The notes below the pieces were generated by a model. It did no database searches, was not told where the DNA came from, and saw only the letters and a program-made list of their open reading frames with translations. The position numbers were made by a program, and so were the translations under genes. A stretch of 64,000 nt of DNA from positions 566,578-630,577 of the forward strand of contig NMRA01000119.1 of assembly GCA_002633005.1 (NCBI GenBank), given 5' to 3'. The stretch is from Phoronis australis. Its lineage: Eukaryota; Phoronida; Phoronidae. The stretch's first letter is position 1. Each line of letters opens with the position of its first letter. Positions 25,230 through 36,454 of the stretch are shown one piece after another.

Positions 25230-25512
25230 CTTGATGTTAGTAACAAAAAATATTGGACTGGATTCTCTTATAAGGCAAACATTTCGTTTTTTAAACTTTT
25301 ATTTCCCTAGTAAAGAAAACAGTATAAGCAATAAATACGATAATAACATATTCGTACATAAACGCATACTCATACATTCATACGTAAAGACAAGATCTCT
25401 ATTTAGAGAGTTGGAAAGAACTGAAATTAAACTAGTAAAAACAGATCAAAGTCGTATCCTCAATGAAACATGTATACGAGAAAGATTACTGCCAAATTAT
25501 TATTATTGCTGA
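25230..25512 (+). pseudogene. Retroelement-like reading frame fragment
   Basis: An open frame of about 93 codons ends with FRELERTEIKLV, a Cys-containing stretch and ERLLPNYYY. This is the same pattern as the 23379-23545 module, but well diverged at the DNA level. I infer a related retroelement protein fragment. Parent element and function are unknown. Confidence 0.4.
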
Positions 25513-25689
25513 ACAGAGTCCGTGTGAAACCAATTACGTCATTGGATAATTTCAAAACCTCCGTCTGCCGTCAGGTGTCAGATAACACAACCGAACGTGC
25601 CGTTATCGAGTAGAACTACTCGATCTAAATTGATAAAAATATGTTGTTCTTGGGTGGCATTCTCCTTTAATAATGCCACTTCTAAACTG

Positions 25690-26095
25690 ACCAAGGAACA
25701 AGACAAGACTAATTCTATAACGGGAAGTGTCCGAAATCGAAACTCGTTTTGACAGGAAGCATGGCTTTGGTGGTGCACAGTAAACAGGATACCAAGCCCG
25801 GTTTTGACCCTTCGTAACAATTCTCAAAAGTTTGAGGAAAACTTGAAAATCCTTTCAAAGCCTGCCAAACGGGCAAGGGTGACCTACGCTTTTAGCGAAT
25901 TACATGGCAACTGTGGGAAAAGATCACCCACCAAGGACCATATTGTCCAATTTGTGATACAGGGGTTATGAGTTTTTAGTTGAATCCTCCTTTCATCTTT
26001 CAAGAATGACGTCAATGGTGCGTAAGCAGGTAGCAGAACGATGATTGGTTGAAATCATCAAAACGGAGTTTAGTATCCTTTTTAGTTATAGGCTA
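25690..26095 (+). repeat. Interspersed repeat shared with 35590-35880
   Basis: The two regions share the same order of landmarks: a CTCAAAAGTT stretch, GCAAG...CTGCCAAACGGGCAAG versus CTGCTAAACCGGCAAG, CACCAACC/CACCCACC, and a final ATGACGTCAATGGTG versus GAGACGCCAATGGAG. Divergence is high, so boundaries are approximate. No coding frame is preserved. Confidence 0.5.
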
Positions 26096-27370
26096 CCTGG
26101 GATGAATACTACATGTAAATATAGGTTATCCCACATACATAAGAATAGTACTGCCATATCCTACCGAGAACTCATTTCATCTGGGAATGTCCGAGAACCA
26201 ACGAGACCCATTGTTTACAGTATGACAATATTGACCAACACACATGATTTTAATATCGTTCTATTACTCGCAACGCAATCTTTCCAAAAATGTCCACTGC
26301 TCCGTCTCTTTAGTATTTAATCGTCAAACTTACGCTCGCACTGTTTCTCGATAGTGATATCGCCATGTTGATTGGAAGGATCAGTTGTCTGGCGGTCAAA
26401 AACTGAACTAATATAGGTACACCCTTATTCTGCAAAGCGTCGCTATTCATAAGTTCAAACTGAGTCCGAGACCCGTCGATCCCGGGCCGGAGCTACGGTC
26501 CCAGGGTTTCAAATTCCTACGATGACCTTGGTACGCATCTGCTAACAAGAATCCGCGAAAAGGATTGTTTTCGAAGGGTATTACTTCAGAGAATATCGTG
26601 GAAAAGTGATCAAATAATGACGATTCTAAAAATATTTGGAAAAAGGTGAAAGGCTGCCCCTTGTTGCCCCATGGTATCCCAGGAAAACGTTAGGGGGGAA
26701 TCTCGCAGGAGAACGCCATTCAGAATCGATGATGTTGTTTCGTTCATTAGCAACAGGTGTCGTTGTAATCTTGAGTTGAGCGAACATGACAGTGTCAACC
26801 GGGAAATAGTGCAATCAGAAATTTGACTATAAAATAGTGAGGAAACGCTGCAGGGGACACGTTCATATATAGGCGAAATCGAACGATACCAAAATCATGT
26901 GTGAAACTCATTGTGGTCATATTGTAAACAATACCGAAATATTTCCGGCGTGTTGATCACAGCACTGGAAAATAACGGTGAAAACTGCATTTGCAGAACT
27001 TGAGGTATAGGATTGTATCGCAAAGAGCAGATTTTACGCTACCAGCGAGGGAGAGTCGAGGAACGCTGCGAACAAACCATTTTGTGCAAGTAAAAACACA
27101 TTCTCGACATCAGGTCGCAATTTCCTGTAAATATCTTAATTAGTTCTCAGTGAACTTGAGATACACTGCATGCATCCATAACAAAACGTGTTGTTTGATT
27201 TGAATTACATTTTGTTGGAGATGCTACTTGCCAGGCAATTAACCCATTATGACCGGCCCAGATTAAAACTAGCGAGTCCTAAAAATAGCCGCCTGATCAC
27301 TGTGCGTCGGAATTTTCACCGGAGAAAGTTTATAGTTGGTCTCATTGGGACATTCCGATTGTGAATTCTC
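26096..27370. other. No gene recognised
   Basis: No exon, RNA gene or repeat was recognised in this stretch. Confidence 0.45.
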
Positions 27371-27519
27371 ATGGGCGGCGCACCATAGGGGGCTGGGGGG
27401 ATATAGCCAGCCCATTTTTTTCAGTGCCGTGCCGCCCCTGATCTAGGGGCGGTGCACCACAGAGGGGGTTGGGGGCTATAGCCCCACGTTTTTCAGTGCT
27501 GTCACGGTGCTGCCCATGA
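27371..27519. repeat. GGGCGG-ended repeat, tandemly doubled
   Basis: Two adjacent units (about 27373-27436 and 27443-27517) share GGGCGG, GCACCA, a G-rich run, TATAGCC and TTTTTCAGTGC. The outer ends CATGGGCGGCGCACC and GGTGCTGCCCATG are inverted. This looks like a small MITE duplicated head to tail. Confidence 0.55.
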
Positions 27520-27789
27520 TTAGCGATAAGATATGGCAGTAATATACCTATGTATGTTGGGTAACCTAAATCTACCGCATGACTAGATTTACGTTTTTGT
27601 TACCACCTTTACTGTCGTTGTTTGTGAAGGTTCACTGATGTCAAACACCATCCACACAAACAATTTCTTTTTCTCGAATTTCACCAGTTTTTGTTGTAGT
27701 GTACTAAGACCACCGCTTAACTCTGACATATACTTGAACCTGGAAAAATACATTTAAATGGCTAGATGTAGGTATCATTGTTGATGTAT

Positions 27790-28371
27790 GTTTATTTATC
27801 CCATACGCGTTGAATCTGTCGAGGGAAATACGGCCATGCAATAAAGTTTTCCGTATTCACCTTCCGCACTACTTCAAGAATGACCTCTGACATGGAAAGT
27901 TCAAAAGATAGGTCAATGTGGACTCGACGTCATTAGCCGGTTCGATCACCAAACTTTCGGAAAGTAGTTTAAAGTAATGCAAATATAGCAGTGTCAATAA
28001 CGCTCAACATACAATCAGGTCTCAATCGTAACATCTGGAACAGGACTGTTGATTATATGACAGTTCTGGCTCAGTTTTCATTTGCTAAATATTTTATCGT
28101 CTGCAACTCAGGTGCTGATTCCTCGATAACTACAATATAAAATATTGTTGTCATTTACTATTTTCAGGAGATGGTTCAATGAAAAGTTACCCTTGTAATA
28201 AATTGCTGCATTTAAAACTGTTTCTTTTACTAGAGAAAACTTGCAAGCTAACGCTCATGTACATACATATAGGATGTGATCAGCCACGTGAACAGTCTGA
28301 GTGAAGTATTTAAAAAATCTGCGGAAAAAATGAAAGAAACTTAGGAATTCGAAGCGTATGGGATAAATACA
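27790..28371. mobile_element. TIR element, about 580 bp
   Basis: The left end TATTTATCCCATACGC and the right end GCGTATGGGATAAATA are inverted repeats extending to about 22 bp with mismatches. No protein frame or target duplication was recognised between or beside them. The link between the two ends is an inference from their match alone. Confidence 0.45.
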
Positions 28372-28386
28372 AAACGTACCTCGATT

Positions 28387-28492
28387 GGCGTACATGAATT
28401 AATATCCCACGAGACATTATTCCGCGTATCGACCGAGACCGATACGCGGAATAATGTCGTGTGATATTACTTCATGTACGCCACCCTCGGAA
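28387..28492. repeat. Long hairpin
   Basis: Two arms of about 45 bases are near-perfect inverted repeats around the loop ACCGAGAC. The inner arm reads GACATTATTCCGCGTATCG and its complement follows. The outer arm reads GGCGTACATGAA and ends TTCATGTACGCC. The second copy at 29167 has only the inner half before the single N, so the assembly join falls inside this hairpin. Confidence 0.85.
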
Positions 28493-29165
28493 AGTTTTGT
28501 GTATGCACATTGTATACTAGACTTATAGAAGGAATGGTAGGCGTATCTGTTGTTTAGTAAGCAGTAATGACATGTGCCAACCGCTGTTAGGAATGGTCCT
28601 GCAAAAAAGTTCGGCCGGGACTGAGTTCCGTAGACGTAAGATACTCACAAGAAAACTTAGTGAGATATTGTGCTTAGATTAGTATCATATAGCAGAGGCT
28701 AGACGGCTCTGGAGCCTGGAACTATGAAACGCCAAAGGGTTCTTAAACGAGTTTCCTACGAGTTGGAATGTGCTTAATCTATACGTAATTTTGCTTAATC
28801 TACTTGTACTCTTGCTTAAATTACGCGTGTTTTTGCTTAATATACGCGTACTTTTAATTTACGTGTACATTTGCTTAATCTACACGTACTTTTAATCAGT
28901 TCATATAGTTCAATCACGCCCGTGCTCTCAAATTAAATTAAGAGCAGAAAGATGATCGTTTAAGAACTAAACGTACGTGTAGATTAAGTAAAAGTACACG
29001 TTGATTAAGCACATTTCTACGCGCAGAAAGATACTCGTTTAAGATCCCTTTGGCGCTTCATGTGGAACGAGGCTACCATGTACTTCACCTGCAATGCAAG
29101 CAGATGTCTCGCGAAGACCTGAGTGATTTTTTGTTTTCACGAATTTCTTGCGTCTACGGAGCGTA
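28413..29165 (+). repeat. Duplicated block, copy 1
   Basis: This 753-base block is repeated at 29167-30175 with only scattered base changes. The second copy is exactly 256 bases longer, because of one insertion. A single N at 29166 separates them. The simplest reading is two alleles placed in tandem by the assembler. A true recent tandem duplication is possible. Confidence 0.85.
28723..29062. mobile_element. 340-bp TIR element with iterated subterminal motif
   Basis: The inverted ends read ATGAAACGCCAAAGGGTTCT on the left and, reverse-complemented, ATGAAGCGCCAAAGGGATCT on the right, continuing through TTAAACGAGT. A TGGAAC direct repeat flanks it (28717-28722 and 29063-29068). Inside, the motif TGCTTAATCTACACGTACTT and variants repeat about six times on the left. 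Inverted copies lie on the right. No transposase is encoded. Confidence 0.75.
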
Positions 29166-29166
29166 N
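29166..29166. other. Single-N assembly join
   Basis: One N separates the end of block copy 1 (ending GAGCGTA) from the start of block copy 2 (GACATTATTCC). Duplicates on both sides mark it as a contig join. Confidence 0.9.
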
Positions 29167-29462
29167 GACATTATTCCGCGTATCGACCGAGACCGATACG
29201 CGGAATAATGTCGTGTGATATTACTTCATGTACGCCACCCTCGGAAAGTTTTGTGTATGCACATTGTATACTAGACTTATAGAAGGAATGGTAGGCGTAT
29301 CTGTTGTTTAGTAAGCAGTAATGACATGTGCCAACCGCTGTTAGGAATGGTCCTGCAAAAAAGTTCGGCCGGGACTGAGTTCCGTAGACGTAAGATACTC
29401 ACAAGAAAACTTAGTGAGATAATGTGCTTAGATTAGTACCATATAGCAGAGGCTAGACGGCT

Positions 29463-29718
29463 ATGACCTATTCTGACGCTTGGTCATAGAAATGACGTCA
29501 AGGGCAGAGTTTGTTCCCTCATCGCTATGATTCTCTTTTACTTTTAGTCCTACGTTGACGTCAGCTTGTTAACGGCTACACATTAATTTCGGTGTTCGGG
29601 TATACTGCGCTATTGCTTGAGGTTCGTAAAGGCGCACCACCGATGCGACACCTATCAGACCATTTCACTCACGAGACTTTCCAAACAAGTATGTCAACTT
29701 GACTGTATTTTCTGCGCT
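29463..29718. mobile_element. 256-bp insertion present in one block copy
   Basis: Copy 1 reads GACGGCTCTGGAG across this point. Copy 2 reads GACGGCT, then 256 extra bases, then CTGGAG. A GCT triplet sits at both edges. The insert starts with a small hairpin (ATGACC and GGTCAT) and holds two GACGTCA motifs. I found no long inverted ends or poly-A. It could equally be a deletion in the other copy. Confidence 0.6.
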
Positions 29719-29732
29719 CTGGAGCTTGGAAC

Positions 29733-30072
29733 TATGAAACGCTAAAGGGTTCTTAAACGAGTTTCCTACGAGTTGGAATGTGCTTAATTTATACGTAATT
29801 TTGCTTAATCTACTTGTACTCTTGCTTAAATTACGCGTGTTTTTGCTTAATATACGCGTACTTTTAATCTACGTGTACTTTTGCTTAATCTACACGTACT
29901 TTTAATCAGTTCATATAGTTCAATCACGCCCGTGCTCTCAAATTAAATTAAGAGCAGAAAGATGATCGTTTAAGAACTAAACGTACGTGTAGATTAAGTA
30001 AAAGTACACGTAGATTAAGCACATTTCTACGCGCAGAAAGATACTCGTTTAAGATCCCTTTGGCGCTTCATG
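29733..30072. mobile_element. 340-bp TIR element, second copy
   Basis: This is the copy of 28723-29062 within duplicated block 2, flanked by TGGAAC at 29727-29732 and 30073-30078. The same iterated subterminal motif is present, with a few substitutions. Confidence 0.75.
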
Positions 30073-30404
30073 TGGAACGAGGCTACCATGTACTTCACCT
30101 ACAATGCAAGCAGATGTCTCGCGAAGATCTGAGTGATTTTTTGTTTTCACGAATTTCTTGCGTCTACGGAGCGTAGCTCGGACATTTATTAGTCCTCGCA
30201 CGATTATGACGACATCTAATAATTGTAGCCAACAATCCACCGGTAAGGCTTTCTCAGGAGATTAAAGAAGTGTACCACGTTTTCGTGTCTATGAAAAAAC
30301 ATTATTCAAAATCTTGGAGCGAAATAAGCCACCAGAAGCATTATTCTCGTGAAGCTGAGCAAACAACGAGCGCAACCACAGTAGAACACGTGCCTTAAAG
30401 ATGC

Positions 30405-30570
30405 TATGTCTCATTAAAACCGTGAATATTCAAATTTATTAGCAAGCGCCACCCAGCGACTGCCTGGAGAACTGTGTGTACAAGCATAACCAGGAAAAGA
30501 AACAATTTTTAAATAAACTGCGGTTTTAAAGAAAACGCATCAACCGATACACTTAAAACATATAAAAAAT
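30405..30570 (-). repeat. Fragment shared with gag-like region at 37.3 kb
   Basis: About 160 bases match 37313-37473, including AGCAAGCGCCACC and TTTTAAAGAAAACGCA. At 37175-37393 the adjoining minus-strand frame is gag-like, so this is probably the decayed equivalent. Its own frame is broken. The rest of 30176-30767 shows nothing recognised. Confidence 0.5.
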
Positions 30571-30767
30571 CCTAGTAATTCCAAATATTACATAATCTTT
30601 ATTTGATAGTTAAATAAACAAATAATGAAAACACTCTCTGAATGGTTGCCTTAAGTGATTTTTGGAACAATAATGTGGGAAGTTTCATGATTTTTCACAT
30701 GGAACTACTCTGTATATGGGTAGGTATCCTAATTCTCCTGTGGCACTCTGCATTCACAAAGATATCC

Positions 30768-31393
30768 TTAAAGGGGACTGGAACTCAATAAAAATACTAA
30801 ATTTCAATATTGAAAGTGGTTCCCTGAATTCAGGCTGGTTTTGTTCCTAAAGATTTTTAATTTCTGTTGATATCAAAGCATTTTCTGTTAGTTTCAAATT
30901 TCAAAAAACCATCTGTCAGCTGCTCGCCACGTCGTCAATTTTCCCACAAGGCAAAGCAAGTCTCCTTATTTGGTATGGCAAGACATAGGCGTTGCATATT
31001 TCCGTGATATGGAAATTGTGACCTTTGACCTCAAGCAACCGACTGTGAGCGCATGTGCGCATTTATCATACGTGGGAGTGAGATTAGAAACTCTATGGCA
31101 AGACATAGGCGTTGCATATTTCCGATATGGATATTGTGACCTCTGATCTTAAGCAACCGACTGCGAGCGCATGTGCACATTTATCATAAGTGGGAGTGAG
31201 ATTAGAAACTCTGTGGTAACCACAGAGTTTTTCGTTCGCGCGTATTTCAAAAATCGTGATTTTTTATTTTTTCTGGAAATTTCCTCACAGGGGAAAGTGA
31301 ATTACTCTCTACAAAACGTTGTGAGACGATACTTCCGGCAGAAATACTTTAAGAGATATATTTGACGAGCTTTCGCGTTCCATGCCTCTTTAA
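30768..31393 (-). mobile_element. TTAA-flanked MITE, copy C
   Basis: Same family as 971-1708 and 8037-8616, in reverse orientation. TTAA lies at 30768-30771 and 31390-31393. The ends AGGGGACTGGAAC and GCGTTCCATGCCTCT are inverted. A 120-bp segment (30974-31093) is repeated in tandem at 31094-31212, so this copy has an internal duplication. No coding capacity. Confidence 0.75.
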
Positions 31394-31934
31394 AATTACT
31401 CTATATTCAAGTCCCTACAAGATCTCAGTAGTGTGTACAGAAGGTGAAGGCCATCGACAATTGAAGAATGGCTGCTCCGCTGACACTCCTCACGAGTCAC
31501 GGTGACCACAGCAAAAACATTCGTTATGTAATTTCATTTTGCTGTCACTTTGGACAATATTTAGCATCATGTCATTTTGCGTCCCTGGTGGGGCAAATTC
31601 TAGGTATTTGCACACACTTCTCGTCCACATTTATTAAGACGACAGGAAATCCCTTGGAAACCCCCAACAGCCTTGTAGTCACCCTAATGAAGCAAGGCAC
31701 AGTTTTTATTATTTGTTTATTTCGGTATCGAATAGCGATTGTGTAATATTTGGAACGCATGCAGATCTTACCTGATATTTGTTATGGGGTTGTCTTTGTC
31801 GTGTTCATGCTTAACCATGTGGTACTTTGCCAATGTGAGTGGAAGAGTAATCAGTTTTATGTCCTTTTTTAGTACCCTGAAATCAAACAATAACGTTAAG
31901 ATTACAAACGCACTGTTCTCCAAAACAAGGTTAG
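31394..31934. other. No gene recognised
   Basis: A chance open frame of 92 codons (31468-31746) shows no known motif. No exon was recognised before the LINE begins. Confidence 0.4.
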
Positions 31935-33738
31935 AGATTATAGGCCACTGGTATTGATGGAGTTACTTTTGAAATGTTAAAATGTACCAAAACATTCATT
32001 TTGCCGATTCTGCATAAGTTGTTTAATGTAATTTTCCAGTCGGGTTTTTGAAGCCCAAGCAGAGTTCCGCAAGGGTTACACGACTGTGAATCATATTATT
32101 TTCTTTGTATGCGATATGTCAGAAACACATAAGTAAAAATGTGGCAGGTTCTATTGTGCATTTATTGGCTTTTCAAAAGCTTTTGATCGAGTACCACATA
32201 ATTTACTTTTTCATAGACTTGCAAATTCATGTTCATGGTAATATGTTATCAATTCTGCGATCAATGTATAGCAAGTTGAGATCATGTGTTAAAACACGTG
32301 ATGGTTTAATAGACTTATTTAATTGCACTATTGGTACTCTTCAAGGCTGTATAATAAGCCCTCTGCTATTTGTTTTGTATCTCAATGAGTTTTTAGAAAA
32401 ACTCAATTCACGTAGTGAAATAAATAGCATCTACTTAGATGAGCATGCTACAAATATTAATTCACTATTATATGCAGATGACATGGTTTTTGTGCTCTCT
32501 AACATTGTCTAACTTGCAACGTATGTTGAATTGTCTCAATAATTATTGTGATTTCTGGGGTATGACTGAATTTAAAGAAAACCAAAATAATTGTATTTAG
32601 AAATGGCAGTCCGTTACGACACTGTGAGAAATGTTTTTTTAACTAACAGCAAGCTGATGCTGTATCTCATTATAAATATCTTGGTGTTTTTATCACACCT
32701 AAATTGTCATGGTCGAAAGCCACAAAAGCCTCTCTTGTCAAGCAAATAAAGCTGTATCATCTGTTTTGAAACTACAGCGCAAATGTCGCGATATGTCCCC
32801 ATCACTTGTCTTTCAGTTATTTGATAAACTGGTGTATCCAACATTGTGTTATGGTGCCGAGATTTGGGGTTTTAAAGATTACGAGTGTTTAGAAAAAATT
32901 CATATAAAAGTTTGTAAATAGGCCCTGGGACTTGGCAGTTCTTGTTCTAACGCAGCAGCATTGGGTGAATGTGGCAGATACCCTATGTTCACGAGATACT
33001 TTGTTAGCTGCATTTAAACCGGTTTAAAATTTTGAATATACCACAAGAACGTTATCCAAGGGCCGCTTACAACATGTTGCTCAGACTAGATGAAAATGCT
33101 AGACATATGTATAATTGGGCAAGCTCAGTCCGCAATTTATTGTCAATGTATGGTTTCTATGATGTTTGGGTAAACCAAGGAGTCGCGTGTCAAGAGTCGT
33201 TTGTAAATATTTTATCACAACGTGTTAAGAACTGTGCTTTGCAAAAGTGGCAGTCCGATGTTGGTTCCAATTCTAAGTTAAACTATTACAAAATTTTAAG
33301 GTTGTATTTGAACATGAAAACTATTTAGAAATTGATAATCTTCGAAGAGTGTTCGTGCAATCTTTTACACGTTTTCGATGTGCAAACCAGACTGGCAGTA
33401 GAAACGTAAATGTGATATATTAAGACAGAGTGGAAATATTATGCTCGAGGAATTGTGTCGAGGATGAATACCACTTTTTGTTAGTTTGCGACGCTTTTTC
33501 CGAAATCAGAGCTAAGTTTCTAAGCGAGAGCCTCTGAGCAAGTCCCTCTTTGCTTAAAGTTCATAGACTGTTATGTAATCCCGATACATCAGTCGTGAAA
33601 TATGTATACTACGCATCTAAAAAACGGAACAGCTTGTGTATTGCTGATTAGTGTGCATAGCACTCCAATGATCTTGTTTGTTTGTTTGTTGTACTTTGGA
33701 CCGATGGCCATGTGAACAAATCAATAAAGGAAAGAAGT
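31935..33738 (+). pseudogene. LINE reverse transcriptase and 3' end
   Basis: Same family as the LINE at 20765-23378, truncated at the 5' side so that no endonuclease remains. It opens with ATGIDGVTFEMLKC (about 31943). The match then jumps from the FQSGF block to the FRKGYT block, showing an internal deletion near 32048. The catalytic box is LLYADDMVFV (about 32465). It continues with a SHYKYLGVFITPKLSW block (about 32665) and YPTLCYGAEIWGF (about 32836). It ends with a Cys-His knuckle-like C..DEYHFLLVCD stretch (about 33450). The 3' tail reads CCGATGGCCATGTGAACAAA and then AATAAAGG, typical of such LINE ends. Several frameshifts rule out function. Confidence 0.85.
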
Positions 33739-34199
33739 TAGAGATTATTTTTTGAATATTTCACTTACATGTATGTATGAAGTATTGTCAAAATGGAATT
33801 TTTATGTTTTAAGTGTAGGAGTGACATAAACGAAAACGAGTACTTAAAAGCAACGCAAAGCGGTTGTGTGCATTCAACAGTGCATGACAAACACTATATT
33901 TCTAGGGCTGCTTTCTAGTTTCGTGATAGGTATAATGACACAGCCAGTTGACCACAATGGATAGCTGCAATAGTCAAAATTGGCAGAAAAGCGTTGGATC
34001 CCTACCGCTTAAACTAACATCAAATAAAAAAGTTAAAAAGGTACATAGAAGTAAACGTACCACAACGGCATTGAACACTCAAAAGTTGTAGAGTGTACTA
34101 TATTTCTTTTAACTATAAATGTGAGATTTTGGAAATACAAAGAAAGACAAAGTGGCATAATTATAGGGCGCAGCACTTGATGAGATTATCTACAAAACA
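33739..34199. other. No gene recognised
   Basis: AT-rich stretch between a LINE end and a tandem repeat. Nothing supported. Confidence 0.4.
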
Positions 34200-34850
34200 G
34201 AAGGGTCCCTGGGGGTGCTTCTGAGTCGAATTCGCCTGAAAATCGGCTGGTGCTGGCGCATTGCCGCCACGTACTTCTGTGTCAAGTTTCACTGAAATCC
34301 GTCGATCGGTTCTCTCGATATCCAGAAAAGGTCTTCCTAAAAATACTGAAAAATCCCCTGTCCATTACAAAATGGCCACTAGGTGGTGCTGCAGAAATCG
34401 ACATCGAAATTCGATTGTGCCCGCCCAATAAATTGTTGCCAAACACCATGGTTTCAAGTTAAATTTTACAATATATTCACGGGCAGACTGACAAGTGGCA
34501 TGTACCAACATACACTTTTGTACAGAATATACTAAAAATCTGAACATTTGTTTTTGAGATATCCAGTGGACAAAAAGACAACTGGACAAAATGGTCACTA
34601 GGGAGCGCTGCAGTGTTTGAATTTGTCAGAAAATTGACCTGTGCTGACGTATTGCATCAAATACCTCTGTGTCAAGTATCATTCAAATATGTTAATTATC
34701 TCTATATTTATCGTCTGGAATGGCTTTTCCCAAAAGGTACCAAAAAACCTTGGTTAAAATCAAAATAACCATTTGTGTCGGCGCATTGTCACATACCTTC
34801 ATGTCACATTTCATTGAAATCCGTCTATCAGACTATTATCCGCCAGTCTG
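34200..34850. repeat. Degenerate tandem repeat, about 200-bp unit
   Basis: Landmarks recur in order. AAAATGGCCACTAGGTGGTGCTGCAG (near 34370) and a diverged form (near 34588) are about 218 bp apart. GCGCATTG with TGTCAAGTTTCACTGAAATCCG recurs near 34255, 34645 and 34780. Divergence between units is high, suggesting an old array. Confidence 0.5.
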
Positions 34851-35589
34851 ATGATACTCGTCTCAATGTTCCTAGACTCATCTGCTATGTCCCCTCAATT
34901 GGGTGTCCCCTAAAACAAATGTTCCTCAAATCTGGTCACCCTTCTACCTGTTAATTCAATTTGTGTACGACGTCTTGGTGTGCATGAGCCCACATATGCA
35001 AAAAACGACACCTTCGGGAACAGGGGTTAGGGCGTTGGGGACATTTTTCAATAAAATGGTGGAGTACGTGTTTGACTGGGAGGGGAAGCTTTTTAGCAAT
35101 GAACTGGAGTGCCGTGCAGTGGCTGTGCTAATATTATTAATCACCAATGAAAGGCATCTTCTTTCGTGTTTAGCACAATTCGGCTGTAAGATGAGGTGGT
35201 GGAATCATAACTAGACTAAAGGAGTTTGAGAAGGCAGACACTGTTCAAGTTTGTTTGTAGATCTCGAATTTTTGTCGTACATCAATTGATTCTCACGGGT
35301 AGATGCTTGTTTAAGAAAAAAACATGAAAAACTAAGGCCAGAACACATTCCATTGGCGAATGTAAGATTTTTCAGCAGAATTTCACAGACGATTATGAAG
35401 AGCACATATAGGCACCGAGATACCCCGCCATGGAACCCTAAAGGGGGTAACAAAACATTTTCTGAATAAAATAGAAAAAATACCTAGCTTCTAAAAACTG
35501 AATTGAAAATTATTTTTGTTTATTTAAAACGATATTACGCCCGGTTTCGGCCAATTCACAGATATTAACAGTGACTGTCCCATCCAGCT
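34851..35589. other. No gene recognised
   Basis: I looked here on the minus strand for the missing C-terminal galactosyltransferase exons and found no match to the expected acidic NExNP-type block. The open frame at 34903-35214 has no known motif. Confidence 0.4.
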
Positions 35590-35880
35590 CTCTAAAACTA
35601 AATAATGATCTGTAACCCTCTTGAACCCTCAAAAGTTATATGAGTAAATCTAAACATTTCTTAGCAAGTCTGCTAAACCGGCAAGCGTTACCTAAGCCAC
35701 AGGCGAGTTGCGCGATAGCAGTGGGGAACTAGGCCACCAACCAAAAACCATAACATCCATTCTGTGAGTGGGAATGCTTTCTAGTTGATTCCTGCTTGCA
35801 TGACTCTTGAAATGAGACGCCAATGGAGAATTAGCAGGGTACAAAATGAGGAATTGTTGAAATCGCTATACAGGGTTTGT
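35590..35880 (+). repeat. Interspersed repeat shared with 25690-26095
   Basis: See 25690-26095. The clearest matching landmarks are TTAGCAAGTCTGCTAAACCGG, CTAGTTGATTCCTGCTTG and AATGAGACGCCAATGGAG. It lies downstream of the last recognised galactosyltransferase exon. Confidence 0.5.
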
Positions 35881-36331
35881 ATCTCTTTAATGGTCACATT
35901 TTGTGTATTTTTTATTTTGAAGAAGTTATTGACAGCATTTACCCAAATCTTTGCAAGCTTTAGAACTATAAATGGATGTTCAAAGAGCATTAAATACACT
36001 TTTCTGGAGGAGTATTTATCTATAAATCAGTTTTAAGTCAAATTATTAACGACCATTGACTGAACAACTGAACGTTTGCCGTGGTATGGTCGCAGAATGA
36101 AAGGACTGGACCTACAGTCCACGGCCTATCGCAGCAAACTCGCCTTTAGGAACGAAGCCCTGGGCTCACGCATAGTTCTACCGAAGTAAATGGGATGCAA
36201 AAATAAAAGATCAATGATATGTACATTTGACAAAAGAAAAACTTAAGTTCTGAATGACCATGAAGTGATAAGTTTGGATTGATGGGACGCTGAAACAAGA
36301 GAAAGAATATCTTTAAAGGTTAAAAGATTAC

Positions 36332-36454
36332 CTTCTGTAGATGTTGTCATCCTCACCACCCCAACCCCAGAATAAGTTACTGTGTCCGTCGATCTTTTCA
36401 TAGACTTCAGGGGTGAACACACTTACACCACCAATAAACTTGTCCCAAAATTGT
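36332..36454 (-). CDS. B4GALT: B4GALT exon 4 (WGWGGEDD exon)
   Basis: This 123-nt exon lies between a TTTGTTTCAG acceptor and a GTAATC donor. It completes a split Lys codon, then reads QFWDKFIGGVSVF and, near its end, FWGWGGEDDNIYR. The WGWGGEDD motif forms the acceptor and nucleotide-sugar pocket in the family. It leaves two bases for the next exon, which I could not locate downstream. Confidence 0.93.

Larger units (their letters stand above)
29167..30175 (+). repeat. Duplicated block, copy 2 with insertion
   Basis: Copy of 28413-29165 with few substitutions and one 256-base insertion at 29463-29718. It ends at the same GAGCGTA as copy 1 and then continues into unique sequence. Confidence 0.85.

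Noticed and set aside
34851-36331. Missing C-terminal B4GALT exon
   Set aside because: No minus-strand frame shows the expected motif after the WGWGGEDD exon, and the open frames here have unrelated composition.
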